DNA from: Phymatolithon calcareum | Lineage: Eukaryota > Rhodophyta > Florideophyceae > Hapalidiales | Direction: 5' to 3' | DNA: 64,000 nucleotides | Assembly: GCA_977006965.1 (NCBI GenBank) | Contig: OZ345364.1 | Location: 2,728,001 to 2,792,000, forward strand | Part shown: positions 50,816 to 63,265 of the stretch, in pieces | Numbering within the stretch: the first letter of the stretch is position 1 | How the letters are laid out: every line of letters starts with the position of its first letter | The notes under the pieces: model-generated | Databases searched by the model: none | What the model was told of the DNA's origin: nothing | What the model saw: only the letters and a program-made list of their open reading frames with translations | Position numbers and translations under genes: made by a program

Positions 50816-53012
50816 GCCAATGGAGGACGCTCAACTTACCATGCACAGAATGGTCTATGCGTATATTTTCAGCACAACCTATTTTACCATAAATTCCACA
50901 ATTGCTCCCCTAGTGTCATTCATCATCATCCCAATGTAACATAAAAACACATCTCACATCGCCCTCTTCATCAATATCCAGAAAAACTGCACGTGCTGTA
51001 CAACCTCACATGCAAACTTGCTAAATACCGGCTCGGTGCTTCTCGCTTTCAAAGCTCTAATGCACACAAAACTCAGTACACATCATTTGTACCCGATCAG
51101 TGCCTGTGGTTTACGAATCGCATATGAATCAACAGCGATCAAACGACAGATAAACTACTTCTGCTGTGGCTCGCTTTTCAACCCGCCGTGCTTGTCGCTC
51201 ACATTGCGGTCTGAAGAACCTCACAGTCCTATGCAAATAATCGTCATGCTTGAATGTACTCCAAACGCGAGTTCAGTTGAAGCATCTTCCAAGAGGTTGA
51301 CATTTTGTTGACTAATCGATGTCTCTTCTTGCGAAGGTGAGGTCTTTTGTCCACTGAAGGACTCCTTAGTGTTTATCTCCGGTCCATGGGTAGCTCTGGT
51401 GTCCCTAAAGAGGCTCAAAGGACAGTGCATTATTGCGTGGAACTATCCACTAGTTGGATTACGACAGATCGTTACTCCTTTTAGTTAATTATATAGGGAA
51501 GCTTTCGTTCTTCTTTACACGTCGCTCAAATACGACTCCATTCCACCCGAAGCGGCCGTATTGGCTACACGACCCGCGAGTCCACGTGAACCGCTAGAAA
51601 TCCTTCTCCATTCCATATCTTCTGATCTGCTGTGATGACCGGACCCATACCTCAAAGTTACTTACAATCTAGCTATAAATGTATAGCTGGAGGGAATTCT
51701 GGAGCTCGGCTTGAGATCCCACATTGAAAAAGTATTCATGCCATTGTTGCAAGATCCATTGCCTTTCCACTTTTCGATCTCGATCCATCTATTCGTCCAT
51801 ACCTTCTAGTATGAGGATCAGTCCCACAGACAGCCTTCTTAAACTGGCGAGAGAAGATAACGAGATGACCAGCTACCGTGAATATCCTAAATGGTTTCCA
51901 ACCCGGGTCATCTCTTTGAAGGACGGCGGCTGAAGATTAGCTGCGTCGAGATATGGATGTTAAGCTACCCAAAGGTTTGCATTTTGTGCAGCTTTGGAGC
52001 TGCTGTGACTTCAAGTACCAGTCGTATCTGTTAAAGTCCACTGTAACCGTAAGGATGTGGAGTTGTTATAGGACAACTTCAAAAACCTGCAATAAAGAAG
52101 AAGACGAAAAGTGAGAGGAGTGAGAAACTCTCGCCAGCTCTTTGTGCGAGAACGCGAAGGAATGGCAAGAGGTGTTTTTCAGGCATCTGGAAGGATTTCC
52201 AAAAGAGTACATTAAGAAACCGAGTGCAATAGCGAGAGTCTATGAATTTGTTAAATGCAGCAGCGAAGGTGTAGACTCATGCGGTTATATGGCTTGCGGC
52301 ACATTTCCTCTGAACGGGATGGTACCATATTGAGTACCTTTGCCTGTAATCGAGAGCACAGTCTACCGCGATTACAGAAGTTGAAGCATTGCGTGGACAA
52401 TAGCAATCCTCGTAATGTGTAGTGTAACCCTGATAGGGAAGCCTACAAAGATGGAGTTTGCCCACCGGAAAGGTATAAATACCAAGCCTACACGCTCAGT
52501 TAGTGAGAATAGAGGTATCAGTTTATCAGTTCATAACAAAGAACCGTTCGGCCTAAGGCGAGAGGACGACGCTGATCCCGTGAATCGGTCGATTTCAGTT
52601 TCCGAGTCTGAAAAGGGCACCCGCATTCGAGGAAGTGGTTCACCTTGACGGCAACGTGAATGGTCATAGAATTTTGCAAGTATACTACGGCAACCTATTT
52701 CAATTTTATAAACGATTGCGAGTAAAGGACGGTTTTTCGGCCTTTTTCAGACTGGAAAGGGCTTTGCACACGGAAAGAGTTTCCCAATGTTGAGCGACGA
52801 GTGTTTATAACGAATAGCTGATGACCCGAAAAATACATTGGGGGGGATTGTAGTGGAGTTTGGAAGAGTGGGAAGGAGAGTAGACAATCTTGAAAATCTT
52901 GGTCATGTGGTGGTTGCTCTCTCCTGCACACCGCTCAAATGGGTCAAAAAACGGATAAATATAGTATGAGAGAAAGCACAGGTAAAGTCAGCCCAAGTTG
53001 CCCAAATCATTG
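50816..53012. other. Unassigned sequence, 2.2 kb
   Basis: No gene is supported. A short frame at 52142-52333 (AKEWQEVFFRHLEGFPKEYI) looks protein-like but is isolated and has no ATG start. The sequence is AT-rich and probably old transposon DNA. Confidence 0.35.
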
Positions 53013-53409
53013 CCATGACGTCTGAAAGCCGCCGCCCTCTTCATCCCGTCATGAACGAGCTACAGCCATTTGTCACCTCAAAAAAGCGAAGCAGAGGCTT
53101 TTTTCGCTCACTTGTTACTTCACCGCTTCCCATACTCCTGGCAAGAGCAAGAAAAAAACGAAGATTCCGAACTAGATGAAGCCCTTAAGGATATTTCAAA
53201 CTTAATGCCCAAACAACGATTTCCGATATTCAAAAAGAGATGCTGGAAATGGTAGTTGATAATGTCGTAAGAAAATGACCGAAATCAACTACTTAAATAA
53301 GTACGTAAGCGAAGGATTGCAGCGTCACGAAGAGTCTCTCATGTGCAATGATAATTGACAAAGCGAGCTTCAATTAAACAGAAATCCAATCGAATCCATG
53401 ACGTCCGAA
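53013..53409 (+). mobile_element. Retroposon family R, copy 2
   Basis: Insert 53027-53395 (369 bp) is flanked by the 14-bp repeat CCATGACGTC(T/C)GAA (53013-53026 and 53396-53409, one mismatch). It is homologous to 31719-32146 but starts about 60 bp further in, so the 5' ends differ while the 3' ends agree. Small deletions (for example a missing base near 53100) shift the frame relative to copy 1, yet the stretch HRFPYSWQEQEKNEDSELDEAL stays readable. Confidence 0.8.
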
Positions 53410-54503
53410 TTCTTACTGAACTTACTGACTCCACCCAAACCCTTCGGACAGCACATTTTATGATAGGCGCAATGATACACGTAGCAGACATAACGGTTTA
53501 AAGGCCCAGACACTCGGAGGTGGACGACCCTCTGGGTAAGCGCACCTCTTACATGTTATGGGTCCACCGCTTTGTCTTCAACATCGTTCCCACTTTTATC
53601 AAACCTAACCCACCCACATCCAAGAGCAAGCATCAGAACAAAAACCATCATCGCCATCGAAGCACCGCCGATCCACGCAACCACCACGATATGGACATCC
53701 ACATATCCCATCACCAACCAAAACAGCAGACCCACACGCATCCGACCGGGAAGCTCGAAGACTCCGCCGAGCAATAGTCGCCAATATCTGGAGAAACGAA
53801 CAAAGCCGCAATATACGAAATAACGTCAAAAAGTCAACGAAAATAGACTGCATTAAGCCCAATGGAGAGGCCCGCATATGGGCCCGAGGTCACGGATATG
53901 CACCAAGGTGAAGCCGACGTCTTATATCCGAGCCAAGTGCAAATATACGGGCCGATCCTACCGCGCGACAACCCGCTTGCCGGCCTGGTTATAATAATTT
54001 ATACTATGAGCTATGCACTGGCTTAGTATGTGGCCAAACATTTATTGAGAGCTATTGATTGGATATGCACTGCAACCCGGCAGGTGGAACTAATTTCAGA
54101 ACTGTATAATTATGTCAAATCGACCGAACACATGATTCAGACAACTTAACACCGAAAATGAGCTTCTGGGAAGAGAAAAATCAACTTTGGACCTTCATTT
54201 GTTAACAATTGTAAGCCAGCAACCGCAGTATATTTTAATCTATATAATTCCTCATACTACGCTAAGCGGCTGCTATCGATTAACATTAGCCAAAGATGAG
54301 CATTTTAGAGCTGAAAAGCTTATTTTGAACTCCGTTTGTCTCACTATGATTGGATAAAAATTTTGAACGCCCAAGAAACCCTGATTTTGAGCTTCCCAAA
54401 ATGTATATAGAGTGGTTCTACACATCCAGTAGTCAAGAATAACACGATCAGACCCCCATCACCAACTTCCTCCTATCGAATCTCTCCCATGCTCCTGTGT
54501 AGA
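53410..54503. other. Unassigned sequence, 1.1 kb
   Basis: Overlapping frames on both strands at 53520-53877: a His/Lys-rich plus frame and a hydrophobic minus frame that are mirror images of one low-complexity stretch. Neither is convincing. The remainder is AT-rich. Confidence 0.35.
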
Positions 54504-54850
54504 ATGGCTCCTAGAAACAACCGCCAGATCACTGGCGGAAAGAGCTCCACTCTTCCGCCCACTGCTTCAAGTGGCACGAAGAACAAGTCTTGCGAAAAGC
54601 CAAGCGCGGCGGCTTTGCAAGAAATCCGGAGGATGTAGAAGGGCACCGGGTTCTTGATGTACGACGCCAGCTTCCGTCGTGTTGTTCGCGAGATTTCTCA
54701 AGAGCAGAAGCCGCACATTCGTTTTAAATCAGACGCTCGGAATGGGCTGCAGGCTGCCGCCGAGGACCACCTGATGAGGACATTCCAGAAAGGCAGGTCT
54801 CCGCAATTCACGGGAAGCGTGTGACACTGCTGCAGAAAGACCTCTAGCTT
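54504..54850 (+). pseudogene. Histone H3-family pseudogene
   Basis: From the ATG at 54504 the frame reads a tail containing ITGGK, then ALQEIRRM, a TAG stop at 54636-54638 and, in the same frame, FRRVVREISQEQKPHIRF, then GLQAAAEDHLMRTFQK. These align with the histone H3 alphaN helix (ALREIRR), the LVREI...LRF block and ALQEAAE. A one-base frame change at about 54810 then recovers IHGKRVTLLQKDL, matching the H3 block HAKRVTIMPKDIQ, and a TAG ends it. The tail lacks the usual ARTKQTARKS start and is shorter, so it could derive from a variant such as a centromeric H3, although the loop-1 insertion often seen there is absent. Confidence 0.8.
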
Positions 54851-55020
54851 CCCAAGAAATTTGACAATATTTGAGTTCTAGCTATAATTTTAGTAGCTTC
54901 CTCGCTTGACAAAAGTGATTTGATTGACGAGTAATTGCTTCGGCTTTTTCAAAAAATGTTTCTCTAGTCTAAAAGACGGGGTTTGTGACTATAACGTGCT
55001 ATGAATCCCATAATAATCTA

Positions 55021-55090
55021 CGTCATCAAGGACGGGACTCGAACTCACGACCTTAACAATCTAAGGCACGATACCAAGTAATCTCTACTT
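55021..55090 (-). pseudogene. tRNA-like remnant (Asn-GTT-like) or SINE head
   Basis: On the minus strand, TTGGTATCGTG, GATTGTTAAG and GTGAGTTCGAGTCCCGT lie in the order and spacing of a tRNA D-loop, an anticodon loop with GTT, and a T-arm B box (GTTCGAGTC). The stems do not pair well and no acceptor partner is present, so it is not a working tRNA gene. It may be a degenerate tRNA or the promoter part of a SINE. Confidence 0.4.
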
Positions 55091-55099
55091 TCTAAGCGT

Positions 55100-58000
55100 T
55101 ATCCATACGAGAAGAGTATGTACATAAACAAAAATTCATTTCTAATTCTTAGTTTTGTCCGCGACGTAATTTACACAGCACTCGTTCTGTGCATAGGGCC
55201 GCAATTCGATCCACAGCGTAGCCCTATATCAGATACGAGTTTGTCTGAGAAGTGGAGGGTCTTAATCTATGCTGTCATTCGAGCGTGTTGATATAATTTG
55301 TAGGAAGGAACTGCGCTAAGGTCATCAATCCGCGAAATGTGCAATTGAATTGTTGTTCTTGGAAACTGCGGTCTTTTGCAATGAGTCTTCCGAACCTTGA
55401 TGACGTCATTGTTGACTCTGATGACTCTCAGTCCCCGGAATTCTCGCTTCCGGCGTTAAATGCCATTTAAAATATCATGGGCACCGCCAAAGATGAAAAT
55501 AAGTCTTTACCGCCGGCGAAGAAGACAGTGGCGACTATGTTGAAGCACCTCTGTCGTCTAGTGTGGCAAATATAACGCATAAATTTATTCTGGGCACTCC
55601 GTCGCCCAAACACCTATTAACTATGGACCTGAAGGGTTCCAGATTTTTCGTCATTCGAACGTCCGTCCCAACTCGTTCACTTTGACTACCGCAGTTCAAA
55701 AGTCTAATGGAAAGGCTTTTGTCGATACTTTTCCAACGTTATCATCGATGGTTCTGCTCCACGTACCCGGCATAACACTGCCAAAACGTTCGATTCCTCT
55801 CCAGCAAGTTGGAAGAATGTTTTCGATAGCTCCTTCTTCGCAAGTAATCCCGTACTCGTGCACTGTTGAAGAAGAGGCTGCTCGGATGGCTTCGGTTGAA
55901 AATTCTAGAAGAAACTATCCCAAGGTGCACCGCAGCATACTTCATCGGGTAATTTGGCACTCGCTATGAGAGCAACAAAGCCCGAATCTGCAAACTCTAG
56001 TGCAGCTGTGGGGTACCTGTGAAAGGAAACGCCTAGAAACCCAGAAAAGAAGTCCCAGTCATCCATGATCAACTTCGCGGCATCTACCCACAGTACCCCA
56101 GGAGAATGCAGTGAGCTACAGTTCGGAGATCGAAGTGCTGGCGGAGGAAAATGTGGTGGACAGATGTGAAGATTTCAGTCGAAAAGTGATAGATATCCTG
56201 TTTTTCAACGGCCATGCGGAATCTTAAGAGCTATTCGAACCTGTAATTCATCGCCTGAATGGATTTCTCATCCATTTTGTTGTTAACTACCAATAATTGA
56301 AACCGAGTGACGCCAAGCAAGATGCACAATTACGCGCTTGACATTCAAAGGTGTTTCAGTACCCGTTATCACTCCTGACGTGTAAAGGTTTTGAACATCC
56401 AGAGACCAGCCTCGTTTTTATTATGGGCAATCTGTTCAGTAAGAAGCAATACAATTTAATTCATGTCAAGTGGTACAACAATCATTTTCTTGCTGATCTC
56501 TTCGCAAATTTCCGCTCTGACCTTAACAAAGCTACTATCCCAGTGTATTTATTTCCCGCTTGATTTTTATCCGCGGGATTGCGTGTTGTGCTTGCACGAC
56601 GTCAACGCATGAAGTTGAGATGCACCAGTTCGCGAAGACCTTCCTCGGTGGAGAGGACATTTGGGTTTAAAGAAAGGGTAGTGGAAGCCGAGATGTATCT
56701 TCGAAGGCACAACTGGGCGGTATTCGAGCTGTCGAAGTGAAGAATATCATGATTCCAATTTTCAACAAGCCTGTTATTTGGTGGTCTTTTCAATCCGTAT
56801 CAAATTCCAGACGAATATATCACTATTGGCAAGGACTTGGGGAGTTTTCGAATCATTTGTCTCGCAAAAAATCACAAAGGTGAAAAAGAAGCAGCATTGG
56901 CTCAAGAAACAGCACTTGGGGAAACATTCGTTCAAGACGATAATCAAGAATATTTGGTAAACAGAAGGGATAATCGGGGATGGCTTCATGGAGAGCTTCA
57001 GGCTACACATTATTCGAGCAAAAATGATTTCGCTTTTAATCGAGGAAGGTCATATCTATGCCGCAATTGCTCTTCGAACAGGTCATCGTCAGTTAAAGTC
57101 TCTGAAATTTTGTCAAGGCCTGCTTGGTGGTATTCGTATGAGACAGGATGCTTCTTTTAACATTTGAACCATCGCAGGCGTGGACCAAGCTCAGCCCCCG
57201 TCAAAGAAAACTAAATTTAAGAACGTCAAAAACCCCAAAGATGCAATCCATGTCGAGAGAGGACGAGCTTCAAGTGCAATTTCGCCGACTGATGCGAGTA
57301 CATCAAATGTGCGACCCCTATCACCACCAAGCATGTGCGTACTGTCTCAAGTGATGTCACTCTCCCAGAAGGAAAGCAGGAATCTCCAGCCAAATTCACA
57401 TCCGCTATTGGAAATTTCATACCCAACACTTCTACTGCGAACATTAATGTTAACTAACACAAGCATTAGAATTACCAAATTTCACTGTGCACTGCCAAAT
57501 CTTAATCGATATCTTCCCACTTGATTATTATTCACTAGTATTGATATTATGCTTTATTCTTAGAGCGAAAACTTGGAGGAGATTGTTAAGATACTGCACC
57601 TATTGTCTCAGCCTACAGCATTATGACGAATTAGGTTGTATTTATAGGTGCTTCACCGGCCCAGTGCTACATATTTCGAAACTTGCCATGCAAAATTATT
57701 AATATTCCCCGTTATCCAATTACTTACAATTGGAGGATCAGAATGTTATATTAGAGCTCGAAATGCACGATTTAGACTTCCATTAACAGAATTCTGTATC
57801 ATATATGGAAAAAATATTACAACAAAAGACAAAATAGTACATCTGACATAAAAGGTTCTACTCTATCTATATGAAAAGCAAGAGAAGGGCAATACAGTGT
57901 CCATGCTGTATACTCAGAGTCGAAATCCTGGTCAGAAGGACTTCAGTACTATATATAATAAGATAAAAAGTCTTCTTTTCCAAGGAAAGGTCTCGATGAA

Positions 58001-58420
58001 CGGGTCAGTATCGCTTGTTTCAGAAAAATTTCCTTTTGGAACGGCCGTTCAGGGGTATGACCTCTACAATAAGCCAAAAAATTAAAACAAATCCTATTTT
58101 TTGGAGTCAGGTTGTTTTTAGTCCTTGGGGAACTAGCCTCTTCTCAGGTTTTGAAAATAAATTATTTGTTTTTCAACAGCTAGTCAGGAACATGACCTTG
58201 GGAAGAGAAGAGCTGATTAAAGTTTTGAAGTAAATGAATGTATGTATCAAAACCTCTTCATAGTATCGAAATTTATGTACTTCCTCACGGCCTGTGCGCA
58301 TCTGACAAAAGCCATTTCCTGCCTATTGTTGAAAAAAGTAAACTGTAACATAGGAAGCTTTTCGGGTCATATTTTATTGTCATCACTCGACCGACAACGC
58401 ACATTGGCATCAAAACATGA
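55100..58420. other. Decayed sequence, 3.3 kb, no gene supported
   Basis: Several protein-like stretches without recognisable family: 55649-55969 plus (RPNSFTLTTAVQKSNGKAFV...), 56820-57160 plus (LGSFRIICLAKNHKGEKEAA...) and 57180-57524 plus (MDQAQPPSKKTKFKNVKNPK...). They are in different frames and separated by stops, consistent with a broken transposon polyprotein, but no diagnostic motif was found. Confidence 0.35.
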
Positions 58421-58440
58421 TCTAATCAGCAGCTCTTCTT

Positions 58441-58950
58441 GCAGCAGAGACCCAAGTTACGGGAAACGTAGAAGATCTCGAATCTCGCGCTGCAGCGGGC
58501 CACTTTCCACATCAGCATGCAAAGTTCCGAAGTCTGCAATGTATATCGAGCTCCATATCCTTGAAAATAGATCCAGAAACCTTTAGTAAGACACCTAACG
58601 ACATATGAGTCGCCCTCGAGCACTACTGCAACAACAGGAACATCAAAGATGATGACTTCCTTACAGCCGAAGCGCATGCAATTCAGTTCACTCCTGAAAA
58701 CACTGTTACGATATTCGTTGATGAGCGTCCTAACATTCGTACCAAAATGATCAATGCGAGATTTCCGGCTATATCCGTGGAAAGTACAATGATTCAGTTT
58801 CTCGTCGAAGAACTTCGACAGAACTCGGAATTTGTGTCCACGGGAGTGGAAATGAGAACAAACCTTCCTGAAAATATCAACGAATTCAAAAGACAAGTCA
58901 TACACATTGCACTCTATCGACAGGCAACTGGCGGTGTCTATCAAAAGTAA
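58441..58950 (+). pseudogene. Protein-like remnant, possibly retrotransposon Gag
   Basis: One plus-strand frame from 58441 to a TAA at 58948, with a single TGA at 58606-58608. It reads LKIDPETFSKTPND before the stop and TAEAHAIQFTPENTVTIFVD, IRTKMINARFPAIS, IQFLVEELRQNSEFVSTGVE after it. The composition is globular and gag-like but no family is identified. The opposite-strand 181-residue ORF (58426-58971) covers the same bases and is less protein-like. Confidence 0.3.
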
Positions 58951-58971
58951 AACTGATGGTGTTGCGAACAA

Positions 58972-61009
58972 CCTTCATGAAGACACATCAGGCCCCGTTT
59001 TATCCACATTACAGGCCGCAGAGCAATCGCCCCAATCAACAATACTACCACCAACGTTAACGACAGCGACTGCCCCAGTTATTCTCCAAGAACTGTCCAC
59101 GGCCTTCAGGATATACAGGACCATGGTGCTCTTTCTATACATCCGGAATGCACAGCGATACACAGTTCATTCGCCAGATACAACACCGTCCCTCATCCCG
59201 AGCTAATATCCAATCTCTGTCCAATGGCAATCAGCAATAGCCAACCAGCTCCTCGTCCAAAGTCAGGAACGACCGACATACCAAGTACACCGAAATGAGA
59301 TGGCGCTTCGCCTGCCCAAGCTCAAGAAGGCAACCGAGAGCGGTAATACTGCATTGCCTTCCACATCACCCCATGGAACGTAAGGAGAGCAGAATTCTAC
59401 TCAGAAAACATTTCCGCGTAAGTATAATCTCGATTCTGCAGCACACCCTACGCAACTGCATTCCCCAATTCTCTACATTCCCCGAGTCTCAGGAGAAGTA
59501 CTTACGGAAACTGCGAACGGTATGCTTCATAAACTCGGTCACAACGAGCAGACCTCTATCTAGATGCTGAGTTCGCGATATAGGTAAAGGATACCGTTGT
59601 ATCTCCCACCATTACACCCAATCTCATTTCTGTGCACGCTTTGGCGAAGCAGCACGTAAGTAGAATTTCATACCAATCACGCATACATAATGGAAACACC
59701 TACTTCTCAGCCCCACATACTCTGCATTGCTACATTTAGTCTGGGGATGTGAACGTTAATTACCACGCCAGAAGACGAAAAGCACGGATGCCGTTCCTCT
59801 CCTCGGCTGAAACTGCTAACAAAAGGCTTTTCTGAAAGAGCACTTCCGGTTATTGCAACAAGACAGCTCATCGGCACCAATCGTTTCTGCATATTAATCT
59901 CGTACTAAAATCCAGATTATTCAAGTCAATCCACCTTTCTCCTTGCTATTACGAAGCTTAGCACTATCCCTAGAACTTAACCAGAGCCTGGACTGGCTGA
60001 CGCACCAGCAGATGGACCTTCGCGAAAATGCAGTCCCAAAACGACTGCATACATGAACTGGCATTTGTCTTCCAGGCGTGCTCGACGCAATAAGTTGTAG
60101 AGATTGTCACCAAACGGACGCGAAAACTGTCTATGAACTTTCCGCAGAATTGCTCGCGTAAGAATATATTTGTTGGGACCTTCATAGCCACATGACTGTC
60201 GTTTCAGGTAAGAGATGTAGCCCAGACGTCGACGTATGCTAGATCGTCTCTGTCCTTAGATGTGTCACCCGCTTGACGAGACGTTCGGCCGCTGTTTCTG
60301 CGAATAGAGATTCACGATCCAGAACGTCGAGGCCAAGAAGGGAGGTATGACAGCTGTAACTATGTCCATTCGGACAACAATCTGAGAATATACTTCGTGT
60401 TGTGATTCATGCAATTTCGAATCGGAGCTCATCGGCGAACACGGTAATATTCAGGCGAAGTTGAACTAAATCATCCAGCACAGGGCTTGGAAAATCTTCC
60501 GTATGGAATAGAAAACGCCAAATACAAGAGTAGCACGTCCTGATTATCCCAGACGAAAAGTATACAAGACACTGTACGCGCCTAGCGATGCACAGCGCAC
60601 AAAATGTGGCTGTGGTTAACCTTTTTTGATTGGTTCGTTTATTTGCATCTCTGTTGGTCTCTTCTACTTCGGCGCTAGTCGCCGGCGGTATTTATACCCG
60701 CGAATGAAGTGTGTTGCTGCAACTTACAAGTTGCGCGTCCATGCAGGAGACCAAGTAAATATAAAAATGGTAAAAACTCTAACCATGTGCGGCACAATTA
60801 GTCCACATAATTGTCCATCGATGATACAGCCATAAATCATGCCAGGCACAAATTCATTGCTCAGCATCGCCCAGTGTCCGAATTTGTTCCTCGACGCTCC
60901 CTCTTTTTCTTTCTGCGGAACGATTTTACGATCGTTTCGAAATATGACCAGCCTGTACTTCAGCTTTAAAGTCAATGTAATTTTTGCTCTTTAGTTTTCG
61001 CGAAGGATG
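58972..61009. other. Unassigned sequence, 2 kb
   Basis: No supported gene. Several GTAAG and CAG sites hint at old exons around 59290-59520 but no frame links them. The left LTR expected for the copia remnant at 61.0-62.4 kb was not found. Confidence 0.35.
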
Positions 61010-62425
61010 TTAATCAGCAAGAAGCTTGTCACGTGTGAGAAGATCAGCAGGATCAGTTTTGCCAGGAATCCAACTCATGAACCGTATCTCTCCATTCTTC
61101 TGTGATTGCCTAAGTACATTGGCAGCAATCTGCAATCTTTCTTCAAGAGTGTTTCCGCTCTTCAAAATAGCGTTGAAAACAGTGTTTGAGTCAACAAGCA
61201 CATTCAGAGGAACATCTGCGTCTAAAGCTTCTTCAAGAGTATGCTTGACAATGTATGAAGAGTCAAATCCGCAAACAAGAGCAGGCAGCTCGGAATCAGT
61301 GACAGATCTCGTCACTCGACGACAGCGAGCAGATCCATAGTATAAAATGTCACACTTTCGAGAATCATCTGCCAGGAGAAGAACAAATCCCACTTGAGAG
61401 GGAAGACCTTCAGTATTCGCAAAAGACGAATCTGTGAAGATAATAAGACGAAGACTGTTAGGATCCAATGCAAAATGTTTTAGCCAATCTTCACTTGTCC
61501 TCTTACAGAACTCGAAAATGCCACTCATATTCTTGAAAGTATTTTCCGTGGGCTCAATCACCTCCTTTGCCATAAGTTGAATTTGACCGGCAATATCAGG
61601 TCTGGTGCAGCCTCCAACGTACTGGAGCGTTGAAAGAACTCTGAGCAGATCTTTCTGATTCTTCGGTTTCAAGGACTTGAGCTTATCGGGCTGTCCTATT
61701 TTGTACATATCATTTGAGATCATTGAGGCCCTAACTCCATTGAACCGAATACTTACTCCGATATTCAAAATTTAACGAGGCTTCAAGTCGAAACGTTGGA
61801 GTTCTCGCCCTTCGCTGTTCAATAATTCTTTTTCCCCATTACGAAGTGAATCATCAACTTGAAGAATAACAAAATTAGGGATTGATGAAGAGAAATTTGG
61901 GCTTATCTCAGTAGGCTTATAAAGAAAGCATTTTTCCGCTTCAGCGGCAGTCAGTCCCAAATGATTGGTGTTGCCTGTGCGATAGGTATCTAACCATTAC
62001 AAGACAGACTCAGGAATACCAGAAAGAGGCTTCAATGCTTTCAAAGCGTACTCATCATCAATATTCATCTCAGAGAGCGGCTCCAGATAGATGCCACGAT
62101 GAAGCATGTTTTCGCTTTGCACATATGCTTGAGATATGTCACAAGTGTATGTCTCTCTTTCTGGATACATAGCCGCTAAAGAAAATGCAAGCCTTCGTAT
62201 CCAGCGAGTGCTAGTTGGTGACCGAGTTGGGATGGAGCTCGCTCCATCATCTCTGTAGTTTCTGGACACAACTCGTTTTTTCACTCTTATTGCACCATCG
62301 TCATTTTCTTTCACGATATCCACCCATCCCAGCTTATAAATTCGAATAGCATTCTGAATATCGGATCTCTTGACCTTCTTAAATATTTTTCTTGGATTTA
62401 AATCCTCCTTTTCGGCTCGACGTGC
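61010..62425 (-). pseudogene. Ty1/copia-like pol remnant (reverse transcriptase and RNase H)
   Basis: One minus-strand frame from about 62425 to 61010, broken by TAA stops at 61997-61999 and 61772-61774. The reverse-transcriptase start shows KKRVVSRNYRDDG, SPTSTRWIRRLAFSLAA and TCDISQAYVQSE, the copia pattern. The catalytic YxDD box is seen as ILQVDDSL. The connection reads LQYVGGCTRPDI. RNase H follows: IIFTDSSFANTEG, TDSELPALV, LNVLVDSNTVFNAI and SWIPGKTDPADLLTR. Gag, protease and integrase are absent and no LTR was found, so this is a decayed fragment. Confidence 0.85.
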
Positions 62426-62940
62426 TCCTTAAAGTCATATTCACATGCAATATCTGATATGTTCTAGACTTCCGACACTGTAGAAAAAACAGAATCGGAT
62501 GGTGGGGGTTTGACGGCTGTAGATCGAAAAACATTTCGTCCGCTGGGTAACACACTCCCCGAAATTAATATAGCACAGCTCGGCATGAGCTCTCTCTTGT
62601 AGCCATAGCTGCCTGTAGGAAACCTGAACCGGACCGAACGGCCCACGAGACACGAAACTGAAGATTTCCGGCGCGGGCGGGTAGCCCGCGCCGGTATTTT
62701 TGACCACGACGAATGCTTTGACGAATGCGCGCATTTTGGCGGCTTCTCCGCCGAAATCGGTTGTCGCGATGAAGAACGCTGCCCCGCTGAAGACCAAGTG
62801 AAGAGTGCTGACCCCGAAACATTCCGAGAACCGACGCGAAATATCAGAAATCGTGATACATGCTGAATGTATGAAACCATCGATATCATACCCGGTGCAA
62901 GACTAGTTGTCGCCGACGCGGAAACCGGAGCCCGCGCCGA
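62426..62940. other. Unassigned, with a strong GC hairpin
   Basis: Three overlapping minus frames (62441-62889) cannot all be real and none has a domain. A perfect 10-bp all-GC stem (CCGGCGCGGG, 62668-62677, with its complement at 62685-62694, 7-base loop) is followed by TATTTTT. Confidence 0.45.
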
Positions 62941-62944
62941 TAGT

Positions 62945-63265
62945 CCCCACCGAAGTTGTCCCCCCGAGCGAGGTTCCGTTTCTGGAGCCGCGCAAGATGT
63001 CCCCCCGAGTGGGTTTCCGTTGAAGGCCCCCCGAAGTTGTCCCCCCGAGCTAGCCTCCGTTGACGAGCGCCACCCTCCAAGTTGCCCCCGCGAGCGAGAG
63101 CGAGGCCTCGTTGAAGAGCCTCCCGAAGTTGTCCCCCCGAAACAGCACTCGTTGAAGAGCGCCTACTTGTAACTGTCCCCCCGAGCGAGCTCTCGTTGAA
63201 GAGCACACCCCCTGATGTTAAGAGCCCACAGAAGTTGTCCCCCGAGAGGGCTTCCCTTTATTAGC
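62945..63265. repeat. Degenerate GTTGTCCCCCCGAG minisatellite
   Basis: The motif (AA)GTTGTCCCCCCGAG recurs at about 62953, 63035, 63127, 63173 and 63233, with broken copies at 62995 and 63080, often followed after 10-25 bases by TCGTTGAAGAGC. On the minus strand the repeats read LARGDNFGG, on the plus strand EVVPP. The spacing is irregular, so it is an old or rearranged array. Confidence 0.8.

Noticed and set aside
58426-58971. 181-residue minus ORF
   Set aside because: The opposite strand reads as a more protein-like frame over the same bases; neither is proven and the minus frame has no features.
62441-62889. Three overlapping minus-strand ORFs of 85-141 residues
   Set aside because: They occupy all three frames of one GC-rich patch and show no domain.
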